From Chrysoperla carnea (Eukaryota; Arthropoda; Insecta; Neuroptera; Chrysopidae): a stretch of DNA of 64,000 bases. A program made the translations under genes and the position numbers. The notes beneath the pieces are model-generated. The model was not told the DNA's origin. It ran no database searches and worked only from the letters and a program-made list of their open reading frames with translations. Location: NCBI RefSeq assembly GCF_905475395.1, contig NC_058339.1:54321172-54385171 (forward strand), written 5' to 3'. This document shows, piece by piece, positions 47,290 through 57,967 of this stretch; positions within the stretch are counted from its first letter, which is position 1; each line of letters begins with the position of its first letter.

Positions 47290-50200
47290 ACCATAATTAA
47301 ATTATTCGTTAGGTTATTGTTTAAGCAGAAATTAAGTTTTGACTTTGTGTATATTAAAAAAAAATTTTTTGTCACAATTTTATTCAAAATTTATATTTGA
47401 GATTAACTTTTATAAATTTATTGAAATGTTATAAATTTTGGAATTGTATAAATTTTATGTGATATATATATTTCAATATTTTAAAATACGTATTTCAAAT
47501 TATTTATAAAAACGAACAAGTATTCAAACAAAAGAACAAACTATAACCATAAACCATGTAAATGAGAATATATAAATAGAAGAACCAAATATGGAGCTTT
47601 GTGTCACACCAAGTTTAATCCGGCACAACCGACAAATTCAATGATTAATTACTCAAGAATTAAACTTGCCTTAGTGACTTTTTTGTGAAGGTTAACGAAT
47701 GGCTTGAAATAATACTACGGAAAAGAAAGGAAACTAAGCAACATACAGAAATTGAAATTTTTATAATAATCAAGCTTTGAGTATTTTTATTTACAAATTA
47801 TCATTTGATTAATTTACGCAGCTCTCACAAATGCATTTTTTTAAATAATGCTCCTTCCTCTCATATTTTTCTTTACATTAATTAAAGTAACAATCATATT
47901 ATTATTCTAATAGTCGACTTGCTTTCGTAATATTATTTGATCATCAGAGTCGCGTGTTTTCATTCTTAAGACGATATTATAGTCTTTTCACAAGTAGATT
48001 CATCCTACATATAGGCTTAAACTATTGGAGTATGCAAATATTGGTAGTGACAGGCGAATTAACCTTTTGGCAGGTTTTGGAAACTTCCTAGGGCTCGCAC
48101 ATCGGCTAGGGATCCCGGGGAAAGGCTAAAAGAGAGAAAGACAGATTTATAGGAGAAGGGCGACACAAGGAGATGCCAAGTTGATTTACGAAAACCAGGG
48201 GAGAAGACAAATTTTTATGAAAAGGGACGCACACAAGAGGTTGTCAAGGTGATTACGAAGACCAAAAAAAAACACAGCGCTCTCCGATTTTCACACCACC
48301 TAGGAGCCTCGGAGAATTACATTGCCTGAGGGCCCTGACATGGGTTAATCCGCCACTGATTAGTGGTGGTACGAGTCTTTCTCAATTTGTTACGTCATTA
48401 ATTCCCCACTGCAACAACAGCGATAGCATAGTCCAATATTGAAAGTCTTTAAAATCTATTACGTAATTTGAAAAACTGATTTACAAAATACAGAAAGACA
48501 TTTTTAAAACGTTATCCTTTAATTTCATGCCGTTAATGTATTAAAAAACAATTAAATTTGTTATTTTCAGAATATTTTTTTTAAATTCTGTTAATTTATA
48601 TTTAAATAAAAATAGAAATAATATAAACAAGGTTATTGATACCAAATTGTGTATATTTTCCACCCTTATAAATAAATAAAAATATATATAATTTTCTTAA
48701 AAAATTTAATTTAAATATTAAACACATGTACAAACAGATACTTTATTTTAATTTCTTTTGATTATAAACTTTTGAAATATATTTATTATATATATATAAA
48801 CAAATTATATCACCACGATTTAAATATTAAGTTTATAGGTTGTTCATATCAATTGTGAACACCAACTATCTACCATGTTTTTTTATAAAGATTTTCTTCG
48901 TCTTAGATCGTTTCCATCATAATGTTTTGGGATTTCATTTCAAAATATAAAACATCACATTATGGAAGCGTATTTTGCATTATAAATTGTAAAAGCAATA
49001 TTTATTTTTCGACATAGTTTATTATTAATTATTTAAATTAATGAATTTTTTATTGATTTATAATTAATGGATATTTTATTTGAAATATTTCCGTTGTTAA
49101 TTTGAAAAATAAATCTGTGATTGTTACTAAATAGATTGTTACTTATATTTGGTTGTGTTAATAGAGCCAGAGTACAGACAAATAATGCTTATAAAAATGA
49201 ATAGTCTGAGTAATGTCAAACAAACGATTTGTACACAGATTCTAAGTAGCAACTATAGCTAAAAAATGAATCACTCGGCATGATTATAACAGATCTGACT
49301 TCGATTCGCGGCAGTTATGTTTAATTTTTTTAATGTTTTGTAGGGTCCTTGTTTATGTTTTGTAGGTGCTAATATTCTTCAAATCCTTTACAGCTGATTT
49401 CAGATCAGAAGAATTCAAACTAAAAGTCATCAAAATCATTAGAAATTGATTGGACAGCTATTTGTTAAATTAAAGTACTTTACTTTTTGTAATCGTTAAT
49501 TCCAACTAAAGTTAATAAGAAAAATAATTTAATTTACGAATAATAATAACAGAAATTTAGACATCAATATTCATCTGATTAAACAACAAGGTCACCGAAT
49601 AATTATAATTTTATAACAATTATTAATAATAAATTCATATTATTATTGTTAATAAAAGTAATTATTTCAAACTCAACCTACGTAACAATCACAGTTCAAA
49701 GTTTGAGCTTTTTTATTGCTTGATTTTATACACGCAAGTGAATAAGAAATTTGTCATTACATTATTTCTCTTAAAATTATAATTTACTTTTAAAAAAAAA
49801 GATTTATGTTCATTATCTAATTATTGAAAGAAGTTGGATATTATTTTCGAAATATGTCACAGTGATACGTTACGCACATATTTGTTTTGTTTTTAAGTAT
49901 CCATTAATTAAATCAAAATTGTATAAAAATTAAGCATTCCAAAACATAGTAAAAAAAAATTTGTATTATTTTATTTTTTTTAGATAAAAAATCAAAAAAG
50001 TTATGTTTTTAAAAACTATTAAAGAAACGCATATAGTATATTTATAAATGTTTTTAAAAAAATATGCAAATTTATAAATCAGACATGTAGAGAATTGGAC
50101 AACAGGCGACTTCATACATCACAATAGGCGTTATAATCCAGGATCTGCTGCAAAGTTCAATTCTTTATGTATATTGTTAAGTTAGAACTCCATTGTGACG

Positions 50201-51660
50201 AATTGAAATATTTAAAGCGTATTGACTAATCCAAGATATTTGTATGATTTCTCATCGAAAATTTCACATTATTTGACAATATAGTTGAATAATGGCATTA
50301 AAACGTTTCAAATATCAACTTTAAGAAAATTACTACTTGATATTCGATAATTATCGGAATTCGTCGTCTATAATTTGAACGTTTGGCATTTTAAATGTGA
50401 ATTTTTCATTTTAAGATTTTATTTTCGTTAAATTTTAACAATTTAAGTACTTCTCCTTTCTGAAAATAAAATAATTGATGAAAAGGCGTATATTGGTGAA
50501 CCAGCAGTTATCCGCCCGCGTCGCTGGACAATTTTAATTTTAAAAACAAAGACAACTGCGTTACAACATCTTTCCTTTCCCCTATCATTTATCACCCTAA
50601 CTTATTTCCGCTTTTGTTCACAATTTAATGAATTATTATTTTTTTTAAAATAAAATACAGCCCATGTTGATAATGTAGCATTTAATAGGTGAAATAATTT
50701 TTAAATCGGTTAAGTAGTGGATTCAAAAAGGACGTATTTTCATATAAACTTTCAAATTAATTAATTTTTCAACAATTATGTCTCAATATTAATATGTAAT
50801 TTTTAACATATTAATAATTAATATTGAGAGATAATAGTATTTATTCGTTAATTTTTAGCGTGAGAACGTCCTGTATAAAGTCGTCCTAATGGAGTTCTAA
50901 CTTTCATGAATAAACCAAATATAAAATACCTTATTATTATATAAATACAATGATTATATTAAACAAATTATAGAAAAAACAAATAATTTAAATCTTCGTT
51001 AGTTGTTTTCTTTTTTTTAACAATATTAATTATATTAATTATTATTATATAATATAATAATAACATAGCGTTATAATATAATAATAAATAAATAAATAAA
51101 AACACCAAATCAAAATAAAATTAAAATGTATTTGTAATTTTTAATATATTTAAAAATAAAACGACATTCCAGTGCCTGTAAAAAATGATTTAAAAGCACT
51201 GTTCTGTAAATTGTTAAATTTATTATTATTATTATTCATACGTATATATGTTAATTAAACTAGTATTATTGAATTTTTTGAATATTATATATTATACAAT
51301 CATAATGAAAATAAATGATAATTGAATTTAAAGATGAATTTAAAATTGTTTCATTAATATTTTCCATTATCTTAATTTACATTTATAGCGTAATTAAAAA
51401 GGAGACATTCATAATCTAAAGAATATTTTATTTAAAATTAAGGTAAGGTAGTTTTGTATATTATTTAAATGCTCGTCTACCCATCCATTGTTGGTAAATG
51501 ATACAGTCAATAAATATTAAAAATATAATATGGTTAATAAATATACCTAATCACTCTCTTATTTTGTCTTTTTTGATTAATATTTGATTTGATAAAAAAA
51601 GGTGAGTAAAAGGTATTATTGATAAGATATTATTGATATTACATTATTAATAAGTATAAT
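47290..51660. other. Intergenic region between SIPA1L and the repeat locus
   Basis: Apart from the hAT remnant it is AT-rich. GTTAGAACTCCATT at 50181 and its inverse AATGGAGTTCTAAC at 50888-50901 could bound a roughly 720-bp TIR element, but no target duplication is seen. No coding exon recognised. Confidence 0.45.
48051..48358. mobile_element. hAT-like remnant
   Basis: The right end inverted reads CAGTGGCGGATTAACCCATG, a classic hAT terminus. The left end CAGGCGAATTAACC is a damaged inverse. The flanking 8-mers (GGTAGTGA and ATTAGTGG) agree at only five positions, so it is old or the left edge is shifted. Confidence 0.5.
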
Positions 51661-52216
51661 ATGTCAAAGGTGGACTAGTGGCTAGCCCAGTCGCCTCCGG
51701 TTACAGAGTAATTCGGTTCGTATCTAGTATTGTCCCATTTAATTTTTAATTAAATAAATTATTATGCCGAGAAAATGTTTTTTTTAGAACCAAAAGCGAC
51801 AAATAAGTAAGAAAGCGGGGTATATTTTATGTTATTTTAATTCCCACCCCCTGACAGAAGATTGATTTATGATATAAGCAGGAAAGTGGTACTAACACAA
51901 TTAATTGTTTTTGTGCAACAACATGTTCTCCTATTACAAAATCTTATAAAATTTCATAAATTTTAGCATGTAACAAAAAAGCAAGCAAAATAAGTAATAT
52001 TTTAATATTTTGTAATAGGCGAATATGTTATAAAAAAAATGGGATAAAATATATAACATGTTCTCCTATAACAAAATTTCAAATTTTAGTCTTAACGAGC
52101 GATTTTTTAATTTTATAAATACAAAATTTTAATATTTTGTAATAGGAGAATATGAGTGAGATAAACTATATGACATGTTCTCCTATTAAAAAGTTTCAAA
52201 TTTTAGCGAAACCAAG
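51661..52216 (+). repeat. Repeat-locus unit 1, left part (tRNA-like head and hairpin elements)
   Basis: It starts with a tRNA-like stretch (GGACTAGTGGCTAG...GGTTCGTATCT), then GAACCAAAAGCGACAAATAA and AATTCCCACCC. Alternating ACATGTTCTCCTATTACAAAAT and ATTTTGTAATAGGAGAATATG form hairpins at 51920-52028 and 52056-52154. A third half-hairpin starts at 52173. The unit resumes after the Mutator-like insertion at 54720. Confidence 0.75.
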
Positions 52217-52642
52217 CCATTTTTGAGCTCCGCGATCTTAGCACCTCATGTGCGGAATTTCGATTGACCAATTATACCATCTGAAAGGTCAGAAATTGGT
52301 CATAAAAGGTCAGTTGGTCTCATTAATTGGTCAGAATCAGAAAATTTTTTATTAAAGATTAAAGTTTTTCAAGGTCAATTAATAAGTTTAGCACCTCATT
52401 CGCAGAAAAAATAAAAACTCCACCTATGCGCGATCGGGAAGCATTCGCTGATAATTGGTCAGCTAATATAAATAATTGGTCAGTTTAATTTAATATTAAA
52501 AAAAATTAAAAAAGTTGTCTCTGTCGTAACGCGCATGCTTTGAGCCGGATGGTTTTATCAGGGCAGTGAGTACTTACGCACAGCTCTTCACTATAAACCA
52601 GACAGAGTAGGGGAAATATTTTTTTTATAATTTTTTTTTTTT

Positions 52643-52696
52643 TTGATATGTACTACTATTAAATATACATGTATATTTGATAGTAGTACATATCAA
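52643..52696. repeat. 54-bp near-perfect palindrome
   Basis: TTGATATGTACTACTATTAA and its inverse meet at ATATACATGTATAT with a single mismatched pair and no loop. A T-run precedes it and an A-run follows. It lies inside the Mutator-like element. Confidence 0.85.
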
Positions 52697-52770
52697 CAAA
52701 AAAAAATGGATAAAATTTTTACTTTTAAAAAAATGAATTTTTCCTTTTATTTAAATTTTTCACTCTTTTT

Positions 52771-53296
52771 ATACCATGTATATATGAAATATACATAGTA
52801 TATTAAGTTTAGTCCCAAGTTTGTAACGCTTAAAAATAATGATGTTAGTATAAAAATTTTGTCATAGGTGTTCATAAAATCACCTAATTAGTCCATTTCC
52901 GGTTGTCCGTCCGTCCATCCGTCCGCCTGTGGACACGATAACTCAAAAACGAAAAAAGATATCGAGCTGAAATTTTTACAGCGTACTCAGGACGTAAAAA
53001 GTGAGTCAAGTTCGTAAATGAGCATCATAAGTGAATTGGGTCTTGGGTCCGTAGGACCCATCTTGGAAACCATTAGAGATAGAACAAAAGTTTAAATGTA
53101 AAATTTTTTTTCATAAACATCACTGTTTACTCGTGAGGGCGCCAATTAGGCGGAAATTTTATAATACTTAGGTACTATACTTGATTATCAGTTATGTATG
53201 TGTCACATGTTTGTATGTGTAATGTGATAAATAAATCAACACTGACTATGCATGGTATTTCAACAATTAACTCAGTCAATTGTTTGTTTTCACTTG
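52771..53296 (+). mobile_element. HINE copy (526 bp) nested in the Mutator-like element
   Basis: 5' ATACCATGTAT, 3' GCATGGTAT, terminal hairpin and TTTTCACTTG end, with GTCCGTCCGTCC inside and T on each flank. It is the only copy outside the first 31 kb. Confidence 0.88.
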
Positions 53297-53973
53297 TATT
53301 ATATATATTTGTACATATGTCACCTATAAAAAATTTGAATGAATAATAATAATGGTTATTTTATATAGTAAAAAATCAATTTTCGGGATAACGTTTTCAA
53401 ATTAATATAAATAAATAAATATCGTTATATATTTTAAATTTTGTTTTATTTTATTCTATCCCATTTTTCCTTTCAGAACAAAATTATTAATTAACTAATT
53501 AATTTTTTTTTAGTAAAGGTACAAACAAATTCTTATAAAATATAGGTGAGATAAAGAAGTTGGATTGTAAATACGTAATATTCTTTTTGGATTTTCATTT
53601 TATTTTTGTGTGGTATTTGGTTTGTAAAAAAAAAGTTGATGCAAAAAAATTTTTTTAAGATGAAATTAATTATATGGAATTATGTGCAAGTAATTCGTAA
53701 ATAGTTTTTATGTATTTTGATTTCATTTAAATAAAGTAGAAAACTCAAACCCTGTTTTTATTTTATTTTTCCCCATCTCTCTGTAGCTATACAATATTAT
53801 TTCAGTTAAAAATAGGTGAGTATTTCGAACTTCACGATAGGTAAGTATTTCAAACTTCGTTTGCCATTTTTTTTTGTAATAATACTACTCAAAATTTTCC
53901 GAAAATGAGTTTTACTTTTTGTTATAATTTAAGAAAGTCGAAAATATGAATATAATTATTTATTAATACGAAT

Positions 53974-54060
53974 AACAGAGCCCTAATGGTATAGTGGTTA
54001 GCGTATCTGACTTCGAATAAATTGTCCCTTGGTTCGAAACTAGGTGAGGACATATATTAA
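53974..54060 (+). repeat. tRNA-like module
   Basis: TAATGGTATAGTGGTTAGCG and GGTTCGAAACTAGG resemble tRNA A and B boxes at normal spacing. The anticodon and acceptor stems do not pair, so it is tRNA-derived repeat material and not a tRNA gene. Confidence 0.55.
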
Positions 54061-54159
54061 AAAAAAGTTCATAAAATGTTTTAAGCAAAATCTGATTTTT
54101 TTTTTCATTTTTTTTTCAAATTTCCACCACAGCATGTTTGCCTAGTAAATGATGAAAAA

Positions 54160-54480
54160 ATTAGTTTTTTTTCGTTCAAAAACTTCAATTTTTTTCACAT
54201 TTCTACTAGGAGAACATCAAGGACGGACGGAATAAGTAGTACCTGATAGCAAGGTAATTGTTGTCACCTCGTAAGTCAGAAAGTTAGTGGTCTGCACACC
54301 CGTGTTTGGTGAGTGTGACCTCTAGTGGGCAGACCAATAACTTTCTGCCAAAATAAAATTTTAGACTTTCGGGGTGAAAACACTTACTCACTTTTCTCCT
54401 TATCAGGAACTACTAATTCCCACTTATGTTCTCCTAGTACAAATGTTGAAAAAATTGAAAATTTTTTCGAAATTATATTA
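54160..54480. repeat. Foldback inside the Mutator-like element
   Basis: Outer arms pair TTCAATTTTTTTCACATTTC, ACTAGGAGAACAT with ATGTTCTCCTAGTAC, TTGAAAAAATTGAA. An inner stem pairs AAAGTTAGTGGTCTGCACAC with GTGGGCAGACCAATAACTTT (18 of 20). The ORF at 54325-54519 crosses it and is not coding. Confidence 0.65.
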
Positions 54481-54719
54481 TTTTTTGAATATAAAATTAA
54501 ACTGACCAATTATTTATAATTAGCTGACCAATTATCAGCGAATGCTTCCCGATCGCGCATGGGTGGAGTTTTTTCAATCTTTAATAAAAAATTTTCTGAT
54601 GCTGACCAATTAATGAGACCAACTGACCTTTTATGACCAATTTCTGACCTTTCAGATGGTATAATTGGTCAATCGAAATTCCGCACATGAGGTGCTAAGA
54701 TCGCGGAGCTCCATTTTTG

Positions 54720-55389
54720 TACAAATTTTTTAATATTTTGTAACAGGAGAATATGATTTTAAAAAGGGAGACATATTTATGATTATTTAAATTCCCACCT
54801 CCTGACGGAATAGTGATTTATGACATATGTATAACTGGAGTTATTTATAGCAAGAGGGCGGGTTATATACATAATTAAAACTATAAAAGTAGTGGAAAAT
54901 TTTTAACAGCAGAAAAAATGCATTTAATTTAAAAGTAAAAATGTTAACTACACCAGGATACGACCGAGCGTACCTTTGTTTTAGAGGCAAGTGCTATACC
55001 CACACAGCCACCCAGCTTATTTATTACCCTATAATTAACTTAATACTTACCTTTACCATATAATTAATTAATTGATAATTTTGTTCTGAAAGAAAAATAA
55101 GGATAGAAAATTTAAAAACAAAATTTAAAATAAAAACCGATTTTTATTTATAAAAAAAAAAATACATTTTTATAAAACAAATTTACAGAGATTCTTCTTT
55201 TCTTATTAAAGCTTTTAGTTTTTTTACAAAATAAGTAAAATTCTATACTTTTTATAAAATAATAATAATATTAATAAAGGGTGTACCGAGATTAACGTCT
55301 GATTCGAACTTCTTGCGTTAATTTTGGAACACTCCTTTATAAAACACAATTTATACTTTCTTATAAATACTACTAACTAAACCATAGAG
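54720..55389 (+). repeat. Repeat-locus unit 1, right part
   Basis: It begins ATTTTGTAACAGGAGAATATG (54734-54754), then AAATTCCCACCTCCTGACGG, AGCAAGAGGGCGGGTTATAT and a tRNA-like stretch on the minus strand (about 54952-55018; GCTGGGTGGCTGTGTGGGTA...GGTCGTATCCTGG). It matches 55769-56428 throughout at an offset of 1038-1039. Confidence 0.75.
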
Positions 55390-56428
55390 GAACTCGGTTC
55401 GTATCTAGATAAAGTCCTTGTTTAAGATAATTATTGGGAGAACCAAAAGCGACAAATAAGTAAAAGAGGGGGGCATATTTTATGTTATTTTAATTCCCAC
55501 CCTCTCTCTCTCTCTCTGACAGAAGAGTAATTTATGACATAACTAGGAAACTGGGACTAATATTTTTTTTTGTGAAATAGCATGTTCTCCTATTGCAAAA
55601 TTTTATAAAATTTCATTCAACAAGATTCAATTTTAGCATGTACAGCAAAGAAGCAAGCTAAATAAGTATTTTTTTAAATATTTTGTAATAGGAGAATATG
55701 AGTGAGATCAACTATATGACATGTTCTCCTATTAAAAGTTTCAAATTTAACATAACTGCACACATTTTTAATATTTTGTAACAGGAGAACTTGATTTTAA
55801 AGAGTGAAATATATTTATGATTATTTAAATTCCCACCTCCTGGCAGAATAGTGATTTATGACATATGTATAACTGGTGTTATTTATAGCAAGAGGGCGGG
55901 TTATATAGATAATTTAAACTACAAAAAGAGTGGAAAATTTTAAATATCAGAAAAAATTCATTTAATTTAAAAAAAAATAAAGTAAAAATTTTAGCCGCAC
56001 CAGGCTACGAACCAGCGTTCCTTGATTTCATAGGCGAGTGCTGTATCCACAGAGCCGCTCTGTTTTCTTAATAATAATATAATTAACTTAATACGTTTGC
56101 TAAATAATTAATTAATTGAAACATTTTGCTCTGAAAGAAAAAATAGAATAGAAAATTTAAAAAATAAAACAAAATTTAAAATATATAATGATTTTTATTT
56201 ATTTATAACAAAAAAAAAAAAAATATTTTCATGAAAAATACCAGTGTTCCTGAAACTGTGCATATTGTACATTTTCATAAAACAAATTAACAGAGATTCT
56301 TCTTTTCTCATTAAAGATTTTATACAAAATAAGTAAAATTCTATCACTTTTATATAATAATAATAAAGGTGTCCCAAGATTAACGGCCGATTACTTTCTT
56401 ACAAATACAAGTAACTAAACCATAGAGA
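55390..56428 (+). repeat. Repeat-locus unit 2 (tandem copy, about 1.04 kb)
   Basis: It carries the left-part blocks (TTCGTATCTAG, GAACCAAAAGCGACAAATAA, CATGTTCTCCTATT) and all right-part blocks, ending with a minus-strand tRNA-like stretch (about 55990-56063; GGATACAGCACTCGCC...GCTGGTTCGTAGCC). It is uninterrupted, so it shows what unit 1 looked like before the Mutator-like insertion. A CT microsatellite lies at 55502-55517. Confidence 0.75.
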
Positions 56429-57403
56429 TATGAAGGGAACGCTAATCTGTAAGTGGATGCCCTATTTGGGTCAAAAATGTTTGGTTTTATATGATATACA
56501 ACCTTTTAAAGTTTTTGGGAATATTTATTAAACATCTTTGGTCGTTCAGAGTTCTTGGTAAATTTTGAAAATGCATGTAGGATAAGTGGGGTATTTTCTA
56601 ACAGCGACCAATGTTGCGTTCGTTCTCTTTATGATAACAATATTAATATGTATCTGGAGTATACATTTGTACGAAGTAAATAAAAAAAATTCAAATTTTA
56701 ACATAAATATACACTTTATTAAACATAGAATATACATTTATAAAAAATTCAACAAAAATTACAAAATTAAAATTTAAAATAAAAAACACTAATCATAATA
56801 TTTTAAGAATCAAAAAAGGCACTATTTATAGTTAATTGCAATATAATCACAGACCCCTTTTTAATATAGACTGGTAACAAATTATTTAAGAAATCACACC
56901 AAACAGTAATTACTCTCCTCTCCCCAATAATATGATTTAAAACAAAGAATACAGAATATTTTAAAATAAGTAAACCCACTTATATTGTGACCCAATGTAT
57001 CCATGGTCTATATTTAATATGGATAATAGAAGTCTGTGAATATCACCTGCTTTGGTATTAGGTATTTTTTGAATGCAATTTAAAGCATTTCTATTTAAAA
57101 AACGCGGATACAAAAAAAAAATATTGTAAAAAATTTCTATAAAATTTAAAAGTTAAGTTCCATGCGGAATTTCAGAGAAAAAATTTTAAACTTTTAGGTA
57201 TTAAATAATTTAAATATTCGAGATAAAATAACGACAGCTGCTACTCAGGAAAGTTTGAGTTGCATTAATAATAAATATTTGAGTTATATTAATATTTGTG
57301 TTATAATATATTTTCTACCGACTTTTTAATATTTTGTACGCCTACGTATATTTATCGGTAGATGTCTATACTTTCTTCGAGATCTAAAAGTGTTTTTTTT
57401 TTT
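56429..57403. other. Non-coding DNA downstream of the galectin gene
   Basis: AT-rich. Short open frames on both strands near 56546-56777 overlap one another and show no domain. Confidence 0.45.
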
Positions 57404-57415
57404 TTTAATTTTATT
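57404..57415 (-). terminator. Galectin polyadenylation signal (candidate)
   Basis: On the minus strand AATAAA lies at 57415-57410, directly followed by ATTAAA at 57409-57404, about 200 nt after the stop. No closer AATAAA was seen. Confidence 0.45.
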
Positions 57416-57613
57416 GTTAAATATTGTCGGTACTAATAATTGTACTTGTAAAAACATTTGTATGTAATATTGACTCCAAATATTAAACATCGAAACCGAA
57501 AAGCCTTCAGATATGAGAGCATTATATGGATGTCCATCATTAACTTTGCTATGTTTTTGTATGGACTTTAGTTTAAAAAAATTATAAATAAACATAAAAT
57601 TATAAAATTGTAC

Positions 57614-57967
57614 TTAATGCCGTTGATTTTGTCCTGACATCAAAGACGATAGTGCTCCACTTAGGAATCCTCCCAAACCCTCCCCTTGATTTTGTCCACC
57701 GCTTTGTGGTCCACCTTGTGGAGGATATGGACCTTGTCCTTGATATTGACCTTGAACTGGACCTTGAGATGGTTGTGAATGTTGTGATAATGCACCAGAA
57801 AGTAAACCACCAAGCGCTCCTCCAAAGCCTCCAGATTGACCACCACCTTGTGAATTTCCTCCACCAGATGTTAAACTGCTTAATAAGCTACTCAACGGGC
57901 CGCCACCGGGACCTTGGTAACCAGGGTATCCTCCACCTATAGGACCATGTTGAGGTGGTGGATTGGG
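57614..57967 (-). CDS. Galectin exon 5 (Gly/Gln/Ser-rich end)
   Basis: It starts PNPPPQHGPIGGGYPGYQGPGG and ends SGQNQRH before TAA. A short hydrophobic-Gly motif is duplicated: GGALGGLLSGALS and GLGGFLSGALSSLMS. A GQYQGQGPYPPQGGPQ stretch lies between. The composition suggests a disordered, self-associating tail. Confidence 0.9.
   Translation of the reverse strand, partial: PNPPPQHGPIGGGYPGYQGPGGGPLSSLLSSLTSGGGNSQGGGQSGGFGGALGGLLSGALSQHSQPSQGPVQGQYQGQGPYPPQGGPQSGGQNQGEGLGGFLSGALSSLMSGQNQRH

Larger units (their letters stand above)
52226..54710. mobile_element. Mutator-like (MULE) non-autonomous element, 2485 bp
   Basis: The ends are exact inverses beginning AGCTCCGCGATCTTAGCACC. The outer 135 bp of the arms differ by about one base, and pairing continues to about 52497 and 54487, the left arm having about 50 bp more. 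A perfect 9-bp target duplication CCATTTTTG lies at 52217-52225 and 54711-54719. Long TIRs with a 9-bp duplication are the hallmark of Mutator-like elements. Inside are a palindrome, a HINE copy, a tRNA-like stretch and a foldback, but no transposase frame. Confidence 0.85.

Noticed and set aside
50181..50901. A 720-bp transposon bounded by GTTAGAACTCCATT
   Set aside because: Only 14 bp pair at the ends and no target duplication was found; noted in the region entry only.
53815..53870. Tandem AGGTGAGTATTTC / AGGTAAGTATTTC as paired splice donors
   Set aside because: They are a short 26-bp direct duplication with no upstream open exon or pyrimidine tract.
53974..54060. A functional tRNA gene
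   Set aside because: A and B boxes are present but the stems do not pair and it sits among related degenerate copies.
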